This document shows, piece after piece, positions 7,657 through 15,796 of a stretch of DNA of 31,005 nucleotides. Positions within the stretch are counted from its first letter, which is position 1. Every line of letters begins with the position of its first letter. The notes below the pieces were generated by a model. That model did not search any database. It was not told the origin of the DNA and saw only the letters and a program-made list of their open reading frames with translations. The DNA lies in assembly GCA_023415655.1 (NCBI GenBank), contig JAEZKD010000037.1:1-31005 (forward strand), given 5' to 3'. A program made the position numbers and the translations under genes. This DNA comes from Bacillota bacterium. Lineage in GTDB: Bacteria > Bacillota > Clostridia > Lachnospirales > Lachnospiraceae.

Positions 7657-8553
7657 CTAAGTACCGAATTGTTCCTGATCTGCTCGAATAAACTCAATCA
7701 TCTTCTTGGCAGTGTCAACCCCAGTACAATCATATATATTTTTAAAGTGTGCATTGGAGTTCACTTCACATACAAGTGGCTCCTCACAAGGTCCAAATAA
7801 TAAATCGACCCCAGCAAACGTTAGGTTAAGAATTTCACAGCACTTTAATGCAAGCTTAATCTCATCCGATGAAGGTTGATACGGTTTCATATGTCCACCA
7901 TTCGTGATATTAGCCCGAAAATCTCCATTCACTGAATAACGATACATCGAAGCAACCACTTCTTGACCCACTACCTGTAATCGCAGATCCTTACCAGCGC
8001 TGGAAGCTATAAATTCCTGAAACAACATCTTAGTTCCTGCCAATGCTTGAACGCGTTGCTTTAATTGCACTGAATTCCTAACGAGATACACCTGTGCTCC
8101 AAACGACCCAAAACATTCTTTGACTACCATAGGATACCCTATTTCCTCCTCCACCCTACTTAAAAAGTCAAGGTTCGTATATCCAATGTTTTTAAACGTC
8201 ATCGGTGCAACAATTGTTTTTGGCATCATAATCCCGTTATGAGACAAAAGAAGATGTGTTCTAGCTTTATCATCACAATCGGCAATCGCCTGAGCACTAT
8301 TATATACCTTAAATCCCAGTAATTCTAGATGACGAGCAAGTAAAACATCTTTATCCCAAAAAAGGATGAAATTAGGTCGTTCATACTCTAAAAAGCTTTG
8401 CTTTTCCTTCGAATTTAAGATAACAAGACACTCTGCATTGGTCATAACCTTCATAGTAACCTGTTGTTTGTTTGCTGCAGATAACAACCAATTCGTATGC
8501 TCAGAAAACTTGGTAGTATTTAAGAATTCATTTACAATCAATAAACCTCTCAT
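7657..8553 (-). CDS. RimK-like ATP-grasp ligase, first copy, first gene of operon
   Basis: This 298-residue protein has a RimK-like N-domain (NSAQAI and the DDKARTH helix near 85-100) and an ATP-grasp domain. Visible features are VVKE with K145, loop GSFG at 149-152, DLRLQVVG from 189, RANITNGG at 213-220, AGVDLLF near 247 and metal motif E263-V-N265. The family links amino acids, typically glutamate, to a protein, peptide or cofactor carboxylate. RimK of E. coli extends ribosomal protein S6; LysX and MptN act in lysine and coenzyme synthesis. An upstream in-frame GTG exists, but AAAGGA sits 6-7 bases before the ATG used here. That choice makes it the same length as the second copy. It heads the operon, and no precursor-peptide gene is visible beside it. 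Confidence 0.82.
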   Translation of the reverse strand: MRGLLIVNEFLNTTKFSEHTNWLLSAANKQQVTMKVMTNAECLVILNSKEKQSFLEYERPNFILFWDKDVLLARHLELLGFKVYNSAQAIADCDDKARTHLLLSHNGIMMPKTIVAPMTFKNIGYTNLDFLSRVEEEIGYPMVVKECFGSFGAQVYLVRNSVQLKQRVQALAGTKMLFQEFIASSAGKDLRLQVVGQEVVASMYRYSVNGDFRANITNGGHMKPYQPSSDEIKLALKCCEILNLTFAGVDLLFGPCEEPLVCEVNSNAHFKNIYDCTGVDTAKKMIEFIRADQEQFGT

Positions 8554-8563
8554 ATATTTTCCT

Positions 8564-8597
8564 TTCTCAAACACTAGCCATTCTCAAACACTAGCTA
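8564..8597. repeat. Tandem 17-bp duplication in the ATP-grasp operon leader
   Basis: Two adjacent 17-bp units (TTCTCAAACACTAGC plus CA or TA) match at 16 of 17 bases. On the minus strand the second unit ends in GAGAA directly ahead of the AAAGGA ribosome site of the first ATP-grasp gene. Confidence 0.8.
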
Positions 8598-8651
8598 AGT
8601 AACTCATAACTATGATACTTCATAGACTATAATACTTTATAAAACTCGATG

Positions 8652-8691
8652 AAAGGTGCTGTGACCCAACATTGAGTAATACAGCACCTTT
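8652..8691 (-). terminator. Terminator-like hairpin after ftsK
   Basis: AAAGGTGCTGT and ACAGCACCTTT form a perfect 11-bp stem with an 18-base loop, 12 bases past the ftsK stop. The following T-run is short, so some read-through into the ATP-grasp operon is possible. Confidence 0.65.
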
Positions 8692-8703
8692 TCTCTGGTT
8701 CCC

Positions 8704-11436
8704 TTAGACATATTCATCTACGTATGCTTCGAATTCTTCTAGAGACATCAGAATTTTTCTAGGTTTCGTCCCTTCCTCTGGTCCAACTACACCAGCATCC
8801 GCTAACTGTTCCATAATACGAGCAGCACGGTTGAAGCCTATTTTATAAACTCTTTGTAACATACCAATGGATGCTTTGTCTTTATCGATAATGAATTTAC
8901 CTGCTTCTACAAAATAATCATCGCGCTCAGAAGCACTTGTAGCACCTGCTCCAACATTATTTTGCACACTAGCAATCTTATTATTAATTTCTTCACTATA
9001 GGAATGCTCCGTATTCTTACTCTTTAAGAACTCAACAACCGAAACTACCTCTTTATCTGAGACAAAAGCTCCCTGCACACGAACTGGTTTTGGATAACCA
9101 CTTGGGAAGAATAACATATCTCCTTTACCAAGTAGCTTTTCAGCACCAGAGCCATCAATAATAGTTCGAGAGTCAATGGCAGAAGATACTGAGAATGCAA
9201 TACGAGAAGGTACATTTGCTTTAATTAAGCCAGTAATAACATTCACGGATGGTCTTTGCGTTGCAATAATCAGATGTAGACCAGCCGCACGTGCCATCTG
9301 AGCAAGACGACAAATTGCATCCTCTACTTCACCAGGCGCAACCATCATCAAATCTGCAAGCTCATCTACAATAATAACAATCTGTGGAAGCTTCTGATAT
9401 GCTGGATCATTCAGATATTCTACTTCTTTTACTCGTTCATTGTAGCCCTTTAAGTCTCGAACTCCAAGCTCAGCAAACTTCTTATAACGATCCGTCATCT
9501 CCATAACTGCCCAATTCAAGGCAGCGCTAGCCTTCTTAGGATCTGTTACTACAGGAATTAATAGATGAGGGATCCCATTGTATACACTTAACTCTACTAC
9601 CTTTGGATCCACCATAATCAGACGGACATCTGCTGGGTTAGCTTTATATAAGATACTCATAATCAACGTATTGATACATACCGATTTACCAGAACCCGTT
9701 GCTCCAGCGATCAATAAATGAGGCATTTTAGCAATGTCTGTCACAACAGCTTGTCCACCAATGTCCTTACCAACTGCAAATGCAATATCTGAGGAATGAG
9801 TCTTAAAGTCCTTGGTATCTAATAATTCACGAAGCATTACTGCACTGTTTTCTTTGTTTGGAACCTCAATACCTACCGCTGCTTTCCCAGGAATTGGAGC
9901 TTCAATACGAACATCCGCTGCTGCAAGGTTAAGCTTGATATCATCTGCTAGTCCTGTGATTTTACTCACCTTGACTCCTTGCTCAGGCTGTAGCTCGTAT
10001 CTTGTTACTGCAGGACCACAAGAAACATTCGTTATGGTTACTCTTACTCCAAAGCTTTCTAATGTCTTTTGAAGCTTCGTCGCTGTTTCCTTTAGATCCT
10101 TATCTGTCATTCCTCTTTGATTTCCTTTCGGAAGAGCAAGCAAATCTAATGGTGGAAACTCATACTTTTTAACCTCATCTACCGTTTGATTGATCTGTAA
10201 TGCTTCTTGTTCAGATGAAGCAGGCTTTGCTTTTACCGACTTTCCTTCTTGTGTCGTAGACGATAAAGAAATCGAACTAGAATCTGACTTTTTAGGCTGC
10301 TCGTGATTCGTTTCAAGGGTATCATTAAATATCACTTGGGATGCTTGATTTTCAAACTCCTTAGTCACATCCATTGCTTTTACCGAATCCATCAAAGGTT
10401 CTGCATTCCCGAATTTCTTTTGCAATTCTTGCTCATAGATGGTGTTGACGTCCTGACTTAGCTGGCTTGCTAGTCCATAATCAAACGCTTCCTCAGGAGC
10501 TTTAATCTCAGTCAATTCCACCGCTTCCTTGTGGCCTCTTGATATTGGTATTTCTTGAACTTCATCAAGTGTAATATCTTTATCCGTAATACTCTTCCCT
10601 TTACGTTTGAGTTCTTCTAAAAATCCAAGACTCTCTTCTTCCTCCATATCAAGATCATCAAACAAATCATCATCCTTGTCCTTGTTCTTCTTTAGAGGTT
10701 TTGCTAATGTAACCGTTCTTGCTTTCTTAGGAGTCTCCTCATATTCCATGTCCTCCATATCCAGCTGTTCATACTCCTGAGTGTACATCGCACGTTGTTC
10801 ACGATAGCTTTGGATTCTCTCTTCTCCCATCTTACTAATCAAAGATAGGATTGCCTTTCCAGTGATAAAAATTACACAAAGTAACACAATTGCAATTAAG
10901 ATAATAACCGCTGCGATGGTTCCAAATAAACGATTGAGGATCATAGTAAGCACTGCTCCAATCAAACCACCACCCGACTTACTCTCCATACATTCTATAT
11001 AATATTGCCAGAAAGTCCAATCCTTTTCATATCCAGTAGCCATCTGTATCAAAGCTGTCAATGCAAATAACAATACAATACAACCTATAATTTTTCTCTT
11101 AGCTACTACATTACCTCTGTTGGACAAGCTAAATGCCACACCAAAGAATAAAGCAAATGGAAATATATATGTAAAATAGCCAATCATACCAAATAATAAT
11201 TTATTAATTACAGTCCCAAACGGTCCGCACAAATTAAAATAACTTAAAATCAGCAATACAGAAACAACAAATGTAAGAATCAGCACAACTTCATCACGAA
11301 TTGAGTCATTCGCTCTAGAAGCAGCTACTGTAGCCTTAGCAACTTGCTTTTTCTTTGTTGTCGTACGGTTTGTTTTTCTCACTGCTTTGGTCTGATTTGT
11401 CTGTCGTTTTCTACCGTCCGTTTTTGTTGAAGCCAT
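8704..11436 (-). CDS. ftsK: FtsK/SpoIIIE DNA translocase
   Basis: This 910-residue protein has a basic N-terminus, four predicted membrane helices within about residues 45-200, and a long acidic linker (about 205-430). The hexameric RecA-like motor follows, with Walker A GATGSGKS at 578-585 and Walker B IIVDEL near 688. A C-terminal winged-helix gamma domain (about 840-905) reads oriented DNA sequences. It pumps chromosomal DNA across the closing septum at division or sporulation. SpoIIIE and FtsK/SftA cannot be separated by sequence alone here; membrane helices argue against SftA. GGGAGGA lies before the ATG. Neighbouring tepA and M16 peptidase genes match the Bacillus tepA-spoIIIE-ymfF/H neighbourhood, which favours the SpoIIIE role. 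Confidence 0.95.
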   Translation of the reverse strand: MASTKTDGRKRQTNQTKAVRKTNRTTTKKKQVAKATVAASRANDSIRDEVVLILTFVVSVLLILSYFNLCGPFGTVINKLLFGMIGYFTYIFPFALFFGVAFSLSNRGNVVAKRKIIGCIVLLFALTALIQMATGYEKDWTFWQYYIECMESKSGGGLIGAVLTMILNRLFGTIAAVIILIAIVLLCVIFITGKAILSLISKMGEERIQSYREQRAMYTQEYEQLDMEDMEYEETPKKARTVTLAKPLKKNKDKDDDLFDDLDMEEEESLGFLEELKRKGKSITDKDITLDEVQEIPISRGHKEAVELTEIKAPEEAFDYGLASQLSQDVNTIYEQELQKKFGNAEPLMDSVKAMDVTKEFENQASQVIFNDTLETNHEQPKKSDSSSISLSSTTQEGKSVKAKPASSEQEALQINQTVDEVKKYEFPPLDLLALPKGNQRGMTDKDLKETATKLQKTLESFGVRVTITNVSCGPAVTRYELQPEQGVKVSKITGLADDIKLNLAAADVRIEAPIPGKAAVGIEVPNKENSAVMLRELLDTKDFKTHSSDIAFAVGKDIGGQAVVTDIAKMPHLLIAGATGSGKSVCINTLIMSILYKANPADVRLIMVDPKVVELSVYNGIPHLLIPVVTDPKKASAALNWAVMEMTDRYKKFAELGVRDLKGYNERVKEVEYLNDPAYQKLPQIVIIVDELADLMMVAPGEVEDAICRLAQMARAAGLHLIIATQRPSVNVITGLIKANVPSRIAFSVSSAIDSRTIIDGSGAEKLLGKGDMLFFPSGYPKPVRVQGAFVSDKEVVSVVEFLKSKNTEHSYSEEINNKIASVQNNVGAGATSASERDDYFVEAGKFIIDKDKASIGMLQRVYKIGFNRAARIMEQLADAGVVGPEEGTKPRKILMSLEEFEAYVDEYV

Positions 11437-11460
11437 CGAATTCCTCCCAATCCATTCCTT

Positions 11461-11499
11461 TGAAACAAAACAATAGATCGTACGAAACGAACGATCTAT
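11461..11499 (-). terminator. Intrinsic terminator after uppP
   Basis: ATAGATCGT and ACGATCTAT pair perfectly for 9 bp around a 9-base loop. On the minus strand TGTTTTGTTT follows. It lies between the uppP stop and the ftsK ribosome site, so ftsK probably has a promoter of its own or depends on read-through. Confidence 0.75.
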
Positions 11500-11537
11500 A
11501 GTCTGTTCTACCTAATTCTATTATAACTAGGATGACT

Positions 11538-12362
11538 TTATCTTGCAACTAAAAAGTATCCTAACACGAGGCAACCTAACACGATTCGATACCAACCAAA
11601 TGCCACGAAGCTATTCTTCTTAATGTAATTCAATAAAAACTTAATGGCAAGAATGGAAACACCGAATGCCGTTACCATACCAACAACCAAAGCAATGATT
11701 TCATTGCTTGTAAAATCCAATCCAAACTTTAAAAGTTTGATGAAAGAAGCACCGAACATTACTGGTATTGCAAGATAAAAGGTAAACTCTGCTGCTGCTA
11801 CTCGAGAAGCTCCGATTAACATTGCACCGATGATGGTTGCACCGGAACGTGAAGTGCCTGGAATTAAGGCTAATACTTGAAAAGCACCAATAAAGAATGC
11901 CATCTGAAACGTTATATCAGAGACATGATTCACCTTCGCAAGCTTTAAACCATTGCGCTTCTCAATCAAGATAAAGACAATACCATAAAGGATTAACATC
12001 GTTGCTATCACATATGGATTATGAAATTTGGCTTCAATGACATCATCAAATGGAATCCCAATCACCATTGCAGGTATTACTGCTACAAATATCTTAAACC
12101 ACAAATTCCAGGTGTCTTTTTTACAAAAATACGGTTCCTTTTTGGAAAAAGGCCATAGCTTATTAAAATACAAAACTACGACTGCCATAATTGCACCAAG
12201 CTGTATTACTACATTGAACATCGACTTAAACGCATCGCTCATATTCAAGGATAGGAATTCATCTACAAGCAATATATGACCAGTACTGCTAATTGGCAGC
12301 CATTCGGTAATCCCCTCAACAATACCAAGGAAAATTACCTTGAAAATCTCTAGAATATCCAT
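11538..12362 (-). CDS. uppP: Undecaprenyl-diphosphatase (BacA/UppP family)
   Basis: This 274-residue integral membrane protein has about eight hydrophobic helices. Its two signature motifs are present: EGITEWLPISSTGH near residues 16-29 and GTSRSGAT near residues 169-176. These form the two inverted re-entrant active-site loops of UppP. It removes a phosphate from undecaprenyl diphosphate at the membrane so the lipid carrier can return to peptidoglycan synthesis; extra copies give bacitracin tolerance. GGGAGA precedes the ATG. It follows tepA by 85 bases with no clear hairpin between, so the two may share a transcript, and it ends in a terminator ahead of ftsK. Confidence 0.95.
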   Translation of the reverse strand: MDILEIFKVIFLGIVEGITEWLPISSTGHILLVDEFLSLNMSDAFKSMFNVVIQLGAIMAVVVLYFNKLWPFSKKEPYFCKKDTWNLWFKIFVAVIPAMVIGIPFDDVIEAKFHNPYVIATMLILYGIVFILIEKRNGLKLAKVNHVSDITFQMAFFIGAFQVLALIPGTSRSGATIIGAMLIGASRVAAAEFTFYLAIPVMFGASFIKLLKFGLDFTSNEIIALVVGMVTAFGVSILAIKFLLNYIKKNSFVAFGWYRIVLGCLVLGYFLVAR

Positions 12363-12447
12363 ACTAATTGTCTCCCTATGTTTTTCAAACTTCTCCTAAT
12401 TCTACCACAACAACCTTTGAAAAACAAGTTAGAACAAGTCACTGGAT

Positions 12448-13287
12448 TTATTTCACGCTGCCATTTTTCTCATCAATCAGACAATGAAGCTTATGAATTG
12501 CATGATGAATTCCACCGACTTCATTAATTAGTCCTTCTTGCACACATTCCTCACCAACTAGAATTGTTCCTAGGTCCTTCGTAAGTACACCCGTTTTTAA
12601 CATCATCTCTTCCATACGTTCTTTCTTCAGTCGTGAATGAGTGCTTACAAACGTAACAATACGGTCTTGAATCAATTTAAAGTAATCAAAGGTCTGAGGT
12701 GCTCCAATTACCATACCTGACAATCGCACTGGGTGAATGATCATAGTTCCACTTGGTACAATAAACGAATAGTTGGTTGCAACTGCCAAAGGAATTCCAA
12801 TCGAGTGAGAATCTCCAATGATTAAAGAAACTGTTGGAATGCTCAAGGATGCTACCATCTCTGCAAGTGCAAGCCCACAGCTCACATCACCACCAACGGT
12901 ATTAATTAATAACAATAACCCATCCGTCTCACGATCATCTTCAATCGCAGCTAATTGAGGCAATACATGCTCATACTTTGTTGTTTTCGTATTCTGTGAT
13001 AGACATTCATGTCCTTCGATTTCTCCAATAACGGATAACAGATGAATCTTATGATTCTTTCCATTTTCATCTAACGTGGCTTGTCCGTACTCTGAGATTT
13101 TATCATCCGTAGCCTTTTCTTTGTCGATATCTTCGTGCTTCTTTCCTTTGTCTGGTGCTGCTTTTGAAGCATCTCGTTTATGATCTTTATCTTTGCCACT
13201 ATTGGTAGCATTCTCTAAATCCTGCATATTCTCCTTAGTAACGTCCATTGGTTCATCATAAAGAATAAAATTCACATCCTGGCCCAT
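12448..13287 (-). CDS. tepA: ClpP-like serine protease, TepA family
   Basis: The ClpP/crotonase-fold domain spans about residues 80-270 of 279. The nucleophile is predicted as S162 in H-S-I-G, aligned with the ClpP S-M-G motif, and the base as H185 in MIIHPVRL. GGDV near 132 matches the substrate-strand loop. Residues 28-66 form a lysine/aspartate-rich low-complexity insert. TepA of B. subtilis is a cytosolic ClpP relative linked to degrading signal peptides or aiding pre-protein export, and its gene lies beside spoIIIE as here. The start is set by the ATG immediately downstream of a strong hairpin that contains the ribosome site (GTGAGG), which suggests translational control. Confidence 0.88.
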   Translation of the reverse strand: MGQDVNFILYDEPMDVTKENMQDLENATNSGKDKDHKRDASKAAPDKGKKHEDIDKEKATDDKISEYGQATLDENGKNHKIHLLSVIGEIEGHECLSQNTKTTKYEHVLPQLAAIEDDRETDGLLLLINTVGGDVSCGLALAEMVASLSIPTVSLIIGDSHSIGIPLAVATNYSFIVPSGTMIIHPVRLSGMVIGAPQTFDYFKLIQDRIVTFVSTHSRLKKERMEEMMLKTGVLTKDLGTILVGEECVQEGLINEVGGIHHAIHKLHCLIDEKNGSVK

Positions 13288-13289
13288 AA

Positions 13290-13335
13290 AAATACCTCAC
13301 ACTATTTTTCAATTTCATTATAGTGTGAGGTATTT
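13290..13335 (-). terminator. Hairpin ending the M16 transcript and masking the tepA ribosome site
   Basis: AAATACCTCACACTAT and ATAGTGTGAGGTATTT pair perfectly for 16 bp around a 14-base loop. On the minus strand the stem is followed by T residues and then the tepA ATG. The tepA Shine-Dalgarno (GAGG) lies in the 3' arm. A TATAAT box (13317-13322) at the arm/loop junction could start transcripts that lack the 5' arm. Confidence 0.75.
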
Positions 13336-13387
13336 GAATTCATTTTATTCGATAATAATATATTCCTTACTAATACCAAGTTCTACG

Positions 13388-14758
13388 TTATGCTAATAAT
13401 TCACGGCAGAATTCAGTTTGAAAAACCTTCTTTATGGTCGAAAAACGTACACCATTCTCTGCACCAACCACACACATACTTGGAATACTGTCTGTAAAAG
13501 TCCTTCTCGCAAATTCCATAATATCATCGACACTGGTTTCATCAATTTCTTTGACGATTTCATCCAACGTCTTCACATATCCACGCAATAAGATTCCCTT
13601 TGCATTCGCATTCATTCTAGCTTTGGCACTTTCACTTGACATAATATACTCGGTCTTTACTTGACATTTGTGAGTCATTAATTCTGTTTCAGTAATTCCT
13701 TTTGACAATAAATCATAAATTACCTTTTTTGTTTCCTTCAAAACGGTCAAGGCCTGAGCTGGATTCACCGTAATATCAATATGAAATAACCCTGTCTCTT
13801 CAAAAGAACTACCGTAACAATAGATGGAATAGACCAAAGAAAGTTCTTCTCTGATCTTTTGAAATAGCCTTGAATTATTACTTCCTCCAAACAAAGAATT
13901 AAAGATGGAAAAAGAAATCGAATCTTCTGAACGTAAAGAAATCGAAGAATAAGCAATGTTCATATGTAATTGCTCATTTTCCTTATGTCTTGTACAAAAA
14001 CATGGAGTATAAACAGGGTGTAACTTAGTGCTGTATTTCTTTTCATAGGGTGACAACGTCAGCTTCTTATCACGAAAGGCTTGTTTTGCAGCAATTGCTC
14101 CACGGTTAACACCTGGCACCTCACGAAAATAACGTTCCAAATCATCTAATAATGCAGTCTCATCAAAGTTACCTGAGATTGAGATTAACATATTCTCAGC
14201 TCGATAAAAAAGCTTCATAAAATCAAGTAATTGCTGCCTTGTAAAGGAACGCACGTTTGACTTCGTACCAGAAATGATAAATCCAAGCGCCTGATCCTTG
14301 AACACCTTTTGTTGTAAGAGTTCATGCACCAAATCGTCAGCAGAATCCTCATACATATCAATCTCTTCATAGATCACTCGCTTTTCCTTCGCGATGTCTT
14401 TTGGAGCAAAGTTTGAGTGAAGTATCATATCTGCAATTAACTCTACTAAAACACTAAGGTTCTCTGTTGTTGTCGTACCATAGTAACAGGTAACCTCTTT
14501 TCCGGTGAAAGCGTTGACGTCATCTCCGATTCCTGCAATGATATCAGCAAGCTCTCGTGCACTCTTATTAGTGGTTCCCTTAAATAGCATATGCTCAATC
14601 ATATGCGAGATTCCATTGTTTTCCTTTGTCTCTTTGGCAGATCCAACTTTAATCCATACACCAAAGGAAGCCGTCCTTAAGTAGGATAGCTTCTCCATAA
14701 CAACTTTTATTCCATTACTTAACGTATATTGATTCATTCTTATATTAATGGCGATCAT
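13388..14758 (-). CDS. M16-family zinc metallopeptidase (pitrilysin / processing-peptidase-like)
   Basis: About 456 residues with the inverted zinc motif H52-M-I-E55-H56 in the first half and the distal glutamate region KRVIYEEIDM, then a second M16 domain (C-terminal half) typical of the single-chain PqqL/YmxG/mitochondrial-processing-peptidase group. It should cleave peptides or small proteins in the cytosol; YmxG of B. subtilis lies in a comparable neighbourhood. The frame is open seven codons further upstream, but GGGAG is spaced for the ATG used here and no ribosome site serves the longer form. It ends 52 bases before the hairpin ahead of tepA. The physiological substrate is unknown. Confidence 0.9.
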   Translation of the reverse strand: MIAINIRMNQYTLSNGIKVVMEKLSYLRTASFGVWIKVGSAKETKENNGISHMIEHMLFKGTTNKSARELADIIAGIGDDVNAFTGKEVTCYYGTTTTENLSVLVELIADMILHSNFAPKDIAKEKRVIYEEIDMYEDSADDLVHELLQQKVFKDQALGFIISGTKSNVRSFTRQQLLDFMKLFYRAENMLISISGNFDETALLDDLERYFREVPGVNRGAIAAKQAFRDKKLTLSPYEKKYSTKLHPVYTPCFCTRHKENEQLHMNIAYSSISLRSEDSISFSIFNSLFGGSNNSRLFQKIREELSLVYSIYCYGSSFEETGLFHIDITVNPAQALTVLKETKKVIYDLLSKGITETELMTHKCQVKTEYIMSSESAKARMNANAKGILLRGYVKTLDEIVKEIDETSVDDIMEFARRTFTDSIPSMCVVGAENGVRFSTIKKVFQTEFCRELLA

Positions 14759-14829
14759 GCCACTCCCTTTTCCTATCATTTTGTATCTCTACTAACACCT
14801 AGTGTAGCAAATCTTTTGTGGAATATCAA

Positions 14830-15615
14830 CTAACTTTGATTGGTATCCAATCGTAATGTCATAATTTTATCTCCAGGAGATACATAATTAAAATGTTTTA
14901 CAAGCAAAAGTTGGCTTTCACGATAACTTGTAATTTCAACAAAAACTTGCGTAGACTTATGATTTCTTTTAATGATTCCTGTTTGAAAGCGACAAATCAT
15001 TTCTCCATAAGCAACTGACTTACCAGCATCCACTTTCAGCGTAAAACAATCCGTAAGATATTCCCCACTCTCCTTATTCTTACAATGCAGAGTTAATTTA
15101 ACCCCTGTTTGGGATTCCACATGAATGATCGCATCGTTATCCTTATCCCAAGTGATTACTCCATTGATTGGAGCACATAATTTATCATCATTCGGAGTCA
15201 ACAAAAAACCTGGTTTCTCATACCCTTCCATCGTTGCCTCCTCCTTACTTGCAAAGATAGCAGCCACATCCGCATTACAAGGGCTGTATATCTTAAGCAT
15301 CTTGTTGCTTTTATCCTGTTCCATTTTTTGCTTTACAAACGATTCCTCTTGAGCCTTTTGTTCCTTCCATTGCTGTTGCTCCTGCACTCGGTCTGGATGA
15401 TATCTCCTGTGGGATACTCTTGCACCATCCAATCTCTCGTTATTAGAATACTGGAAAGCTTCTTTTTGGCTATCCTTTGTTGGCTGATTCGACTTTTTGG
15501 AAGTATTATCTATCTCATTTCTTTTTCGATACCATAAGAATAGTATCGTACAAATCACTAATAGAAGCAATGAGATGATTCCCACCCATAACGTAATCTT
15601 TTCTGTTGTTGTCAT
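14830..15615 (-). CDS. Membrane-anchored EIIA-Glc-like domain protein
   Basis: One N-terminal membrane helix (about residues 8-28) is followed by a charged glutamine/lysine-rich linker (30-105), and then by a domain resembling the PTS sugar-specific EIIA-Glc (Crr) fold from about 107 to 256. Matching elements are IYSP, FASKEEA, LCAPINGVIT, the GVKLTLH strand and DAGKSVAYGEMICRF. The phospho-accepting histidine position is kept as H177, but its partner histidine is D161. With the helix and no other PTS gene nearby, a sensor or regulatory role is likelier than sugar uptake. The duplicated hybrid motif is also shared by M23 peptidases and biotinyl-like domains, so fold-level confusion is possible, although the M23 HxH zinc motif is absent. 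The start was set by AAAGGAG eight bases before the ATG; a longer GTG start lies within the ribosome site. Confidence 0.72.
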   Translation of the reverse strand: MTTTEKITLWVGIISLLLLVICTILFLWYRKRNEIDNTSKKSNQPTKDSQKEAFQYSNNERLDGARVSHRRYHPDRVQEQQQWKEQKAQEESFVKQKMEQDKSNKMLKIYSPCNADVAAIFASKEEATMEGYEKPGFLLTPNDDKLCAPINGVITWDKDNDAIIHVESQTGVKLTLHCKNKESGEYLTDCFTLKVDAGKSVAYGEMICRFQTGIIKRNHKSTQVFVEITSYRESQLLLVKHFNYVSPGDKIMTLRLDTNQS

Positions 15616-15629
15616 AGCATTCACTCCTT

Positions 15630-15666
15630 TCACATAATCTGTCTATCTTCTATTATGTGAAGTATA
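15630..15666 (-). promoter_or_regulatory. Promoter with adjoining 9-bp inverted repeat ahead of the EIIA-like gene
   Basis: On the minus strand TGG-TATACT is an extended -10 box. Immediately downstream TCACATAAT and ATTATGTGA form a perfect 9-bp inverted repeat (15630-15638 and 15652-15660) with a 13-base spacer, covering the expected start point and ending at the ribosome site. It could be an operator or a leader hairpin. Confidence 0.45.
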
Positions 15667-15737
15667 CCAAGCTTTTATAAAATTTAATCGTATGTGAGTT
15701 TGCTAAGAAACAAAAGTCCTCGCATTAACCCATACAA

Positions 15738-15774
15738 ATAGGTGGCCTATGTAATATATGCATAGACCACCTAT
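15738..15774 (-). terminator. Terminator of the PHP-domain gene
   Basis: Two 14-base arms pair with one mismatch on the plus strand that becomes a G-U pair in minus-strand RNA. The loop is 9 bases, and a short TTTGT tract follows. It lies 23 bases after the PHP-domain stop codon. Confidence 0.7.
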
Positions 15775-15796
15775 AATAATAAATATAACCAATGGA

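Noticed and set aside
6718..8703. Graspetide (microviridin-type) cluster suggested by tandem ATP-grasp genes
   Set aside because: No small precursor-peptide gene or transporter is visible beside the two ligases, and the N-domains look RimK-like.
14830..15615. M23 peptidase or SpoIIQ-like protein
   Set aside because: The membrane helix and beta-rich domain fit superficially, but the zinc HxH motif is missing and the strand motifs fit EIIA-Glc better.
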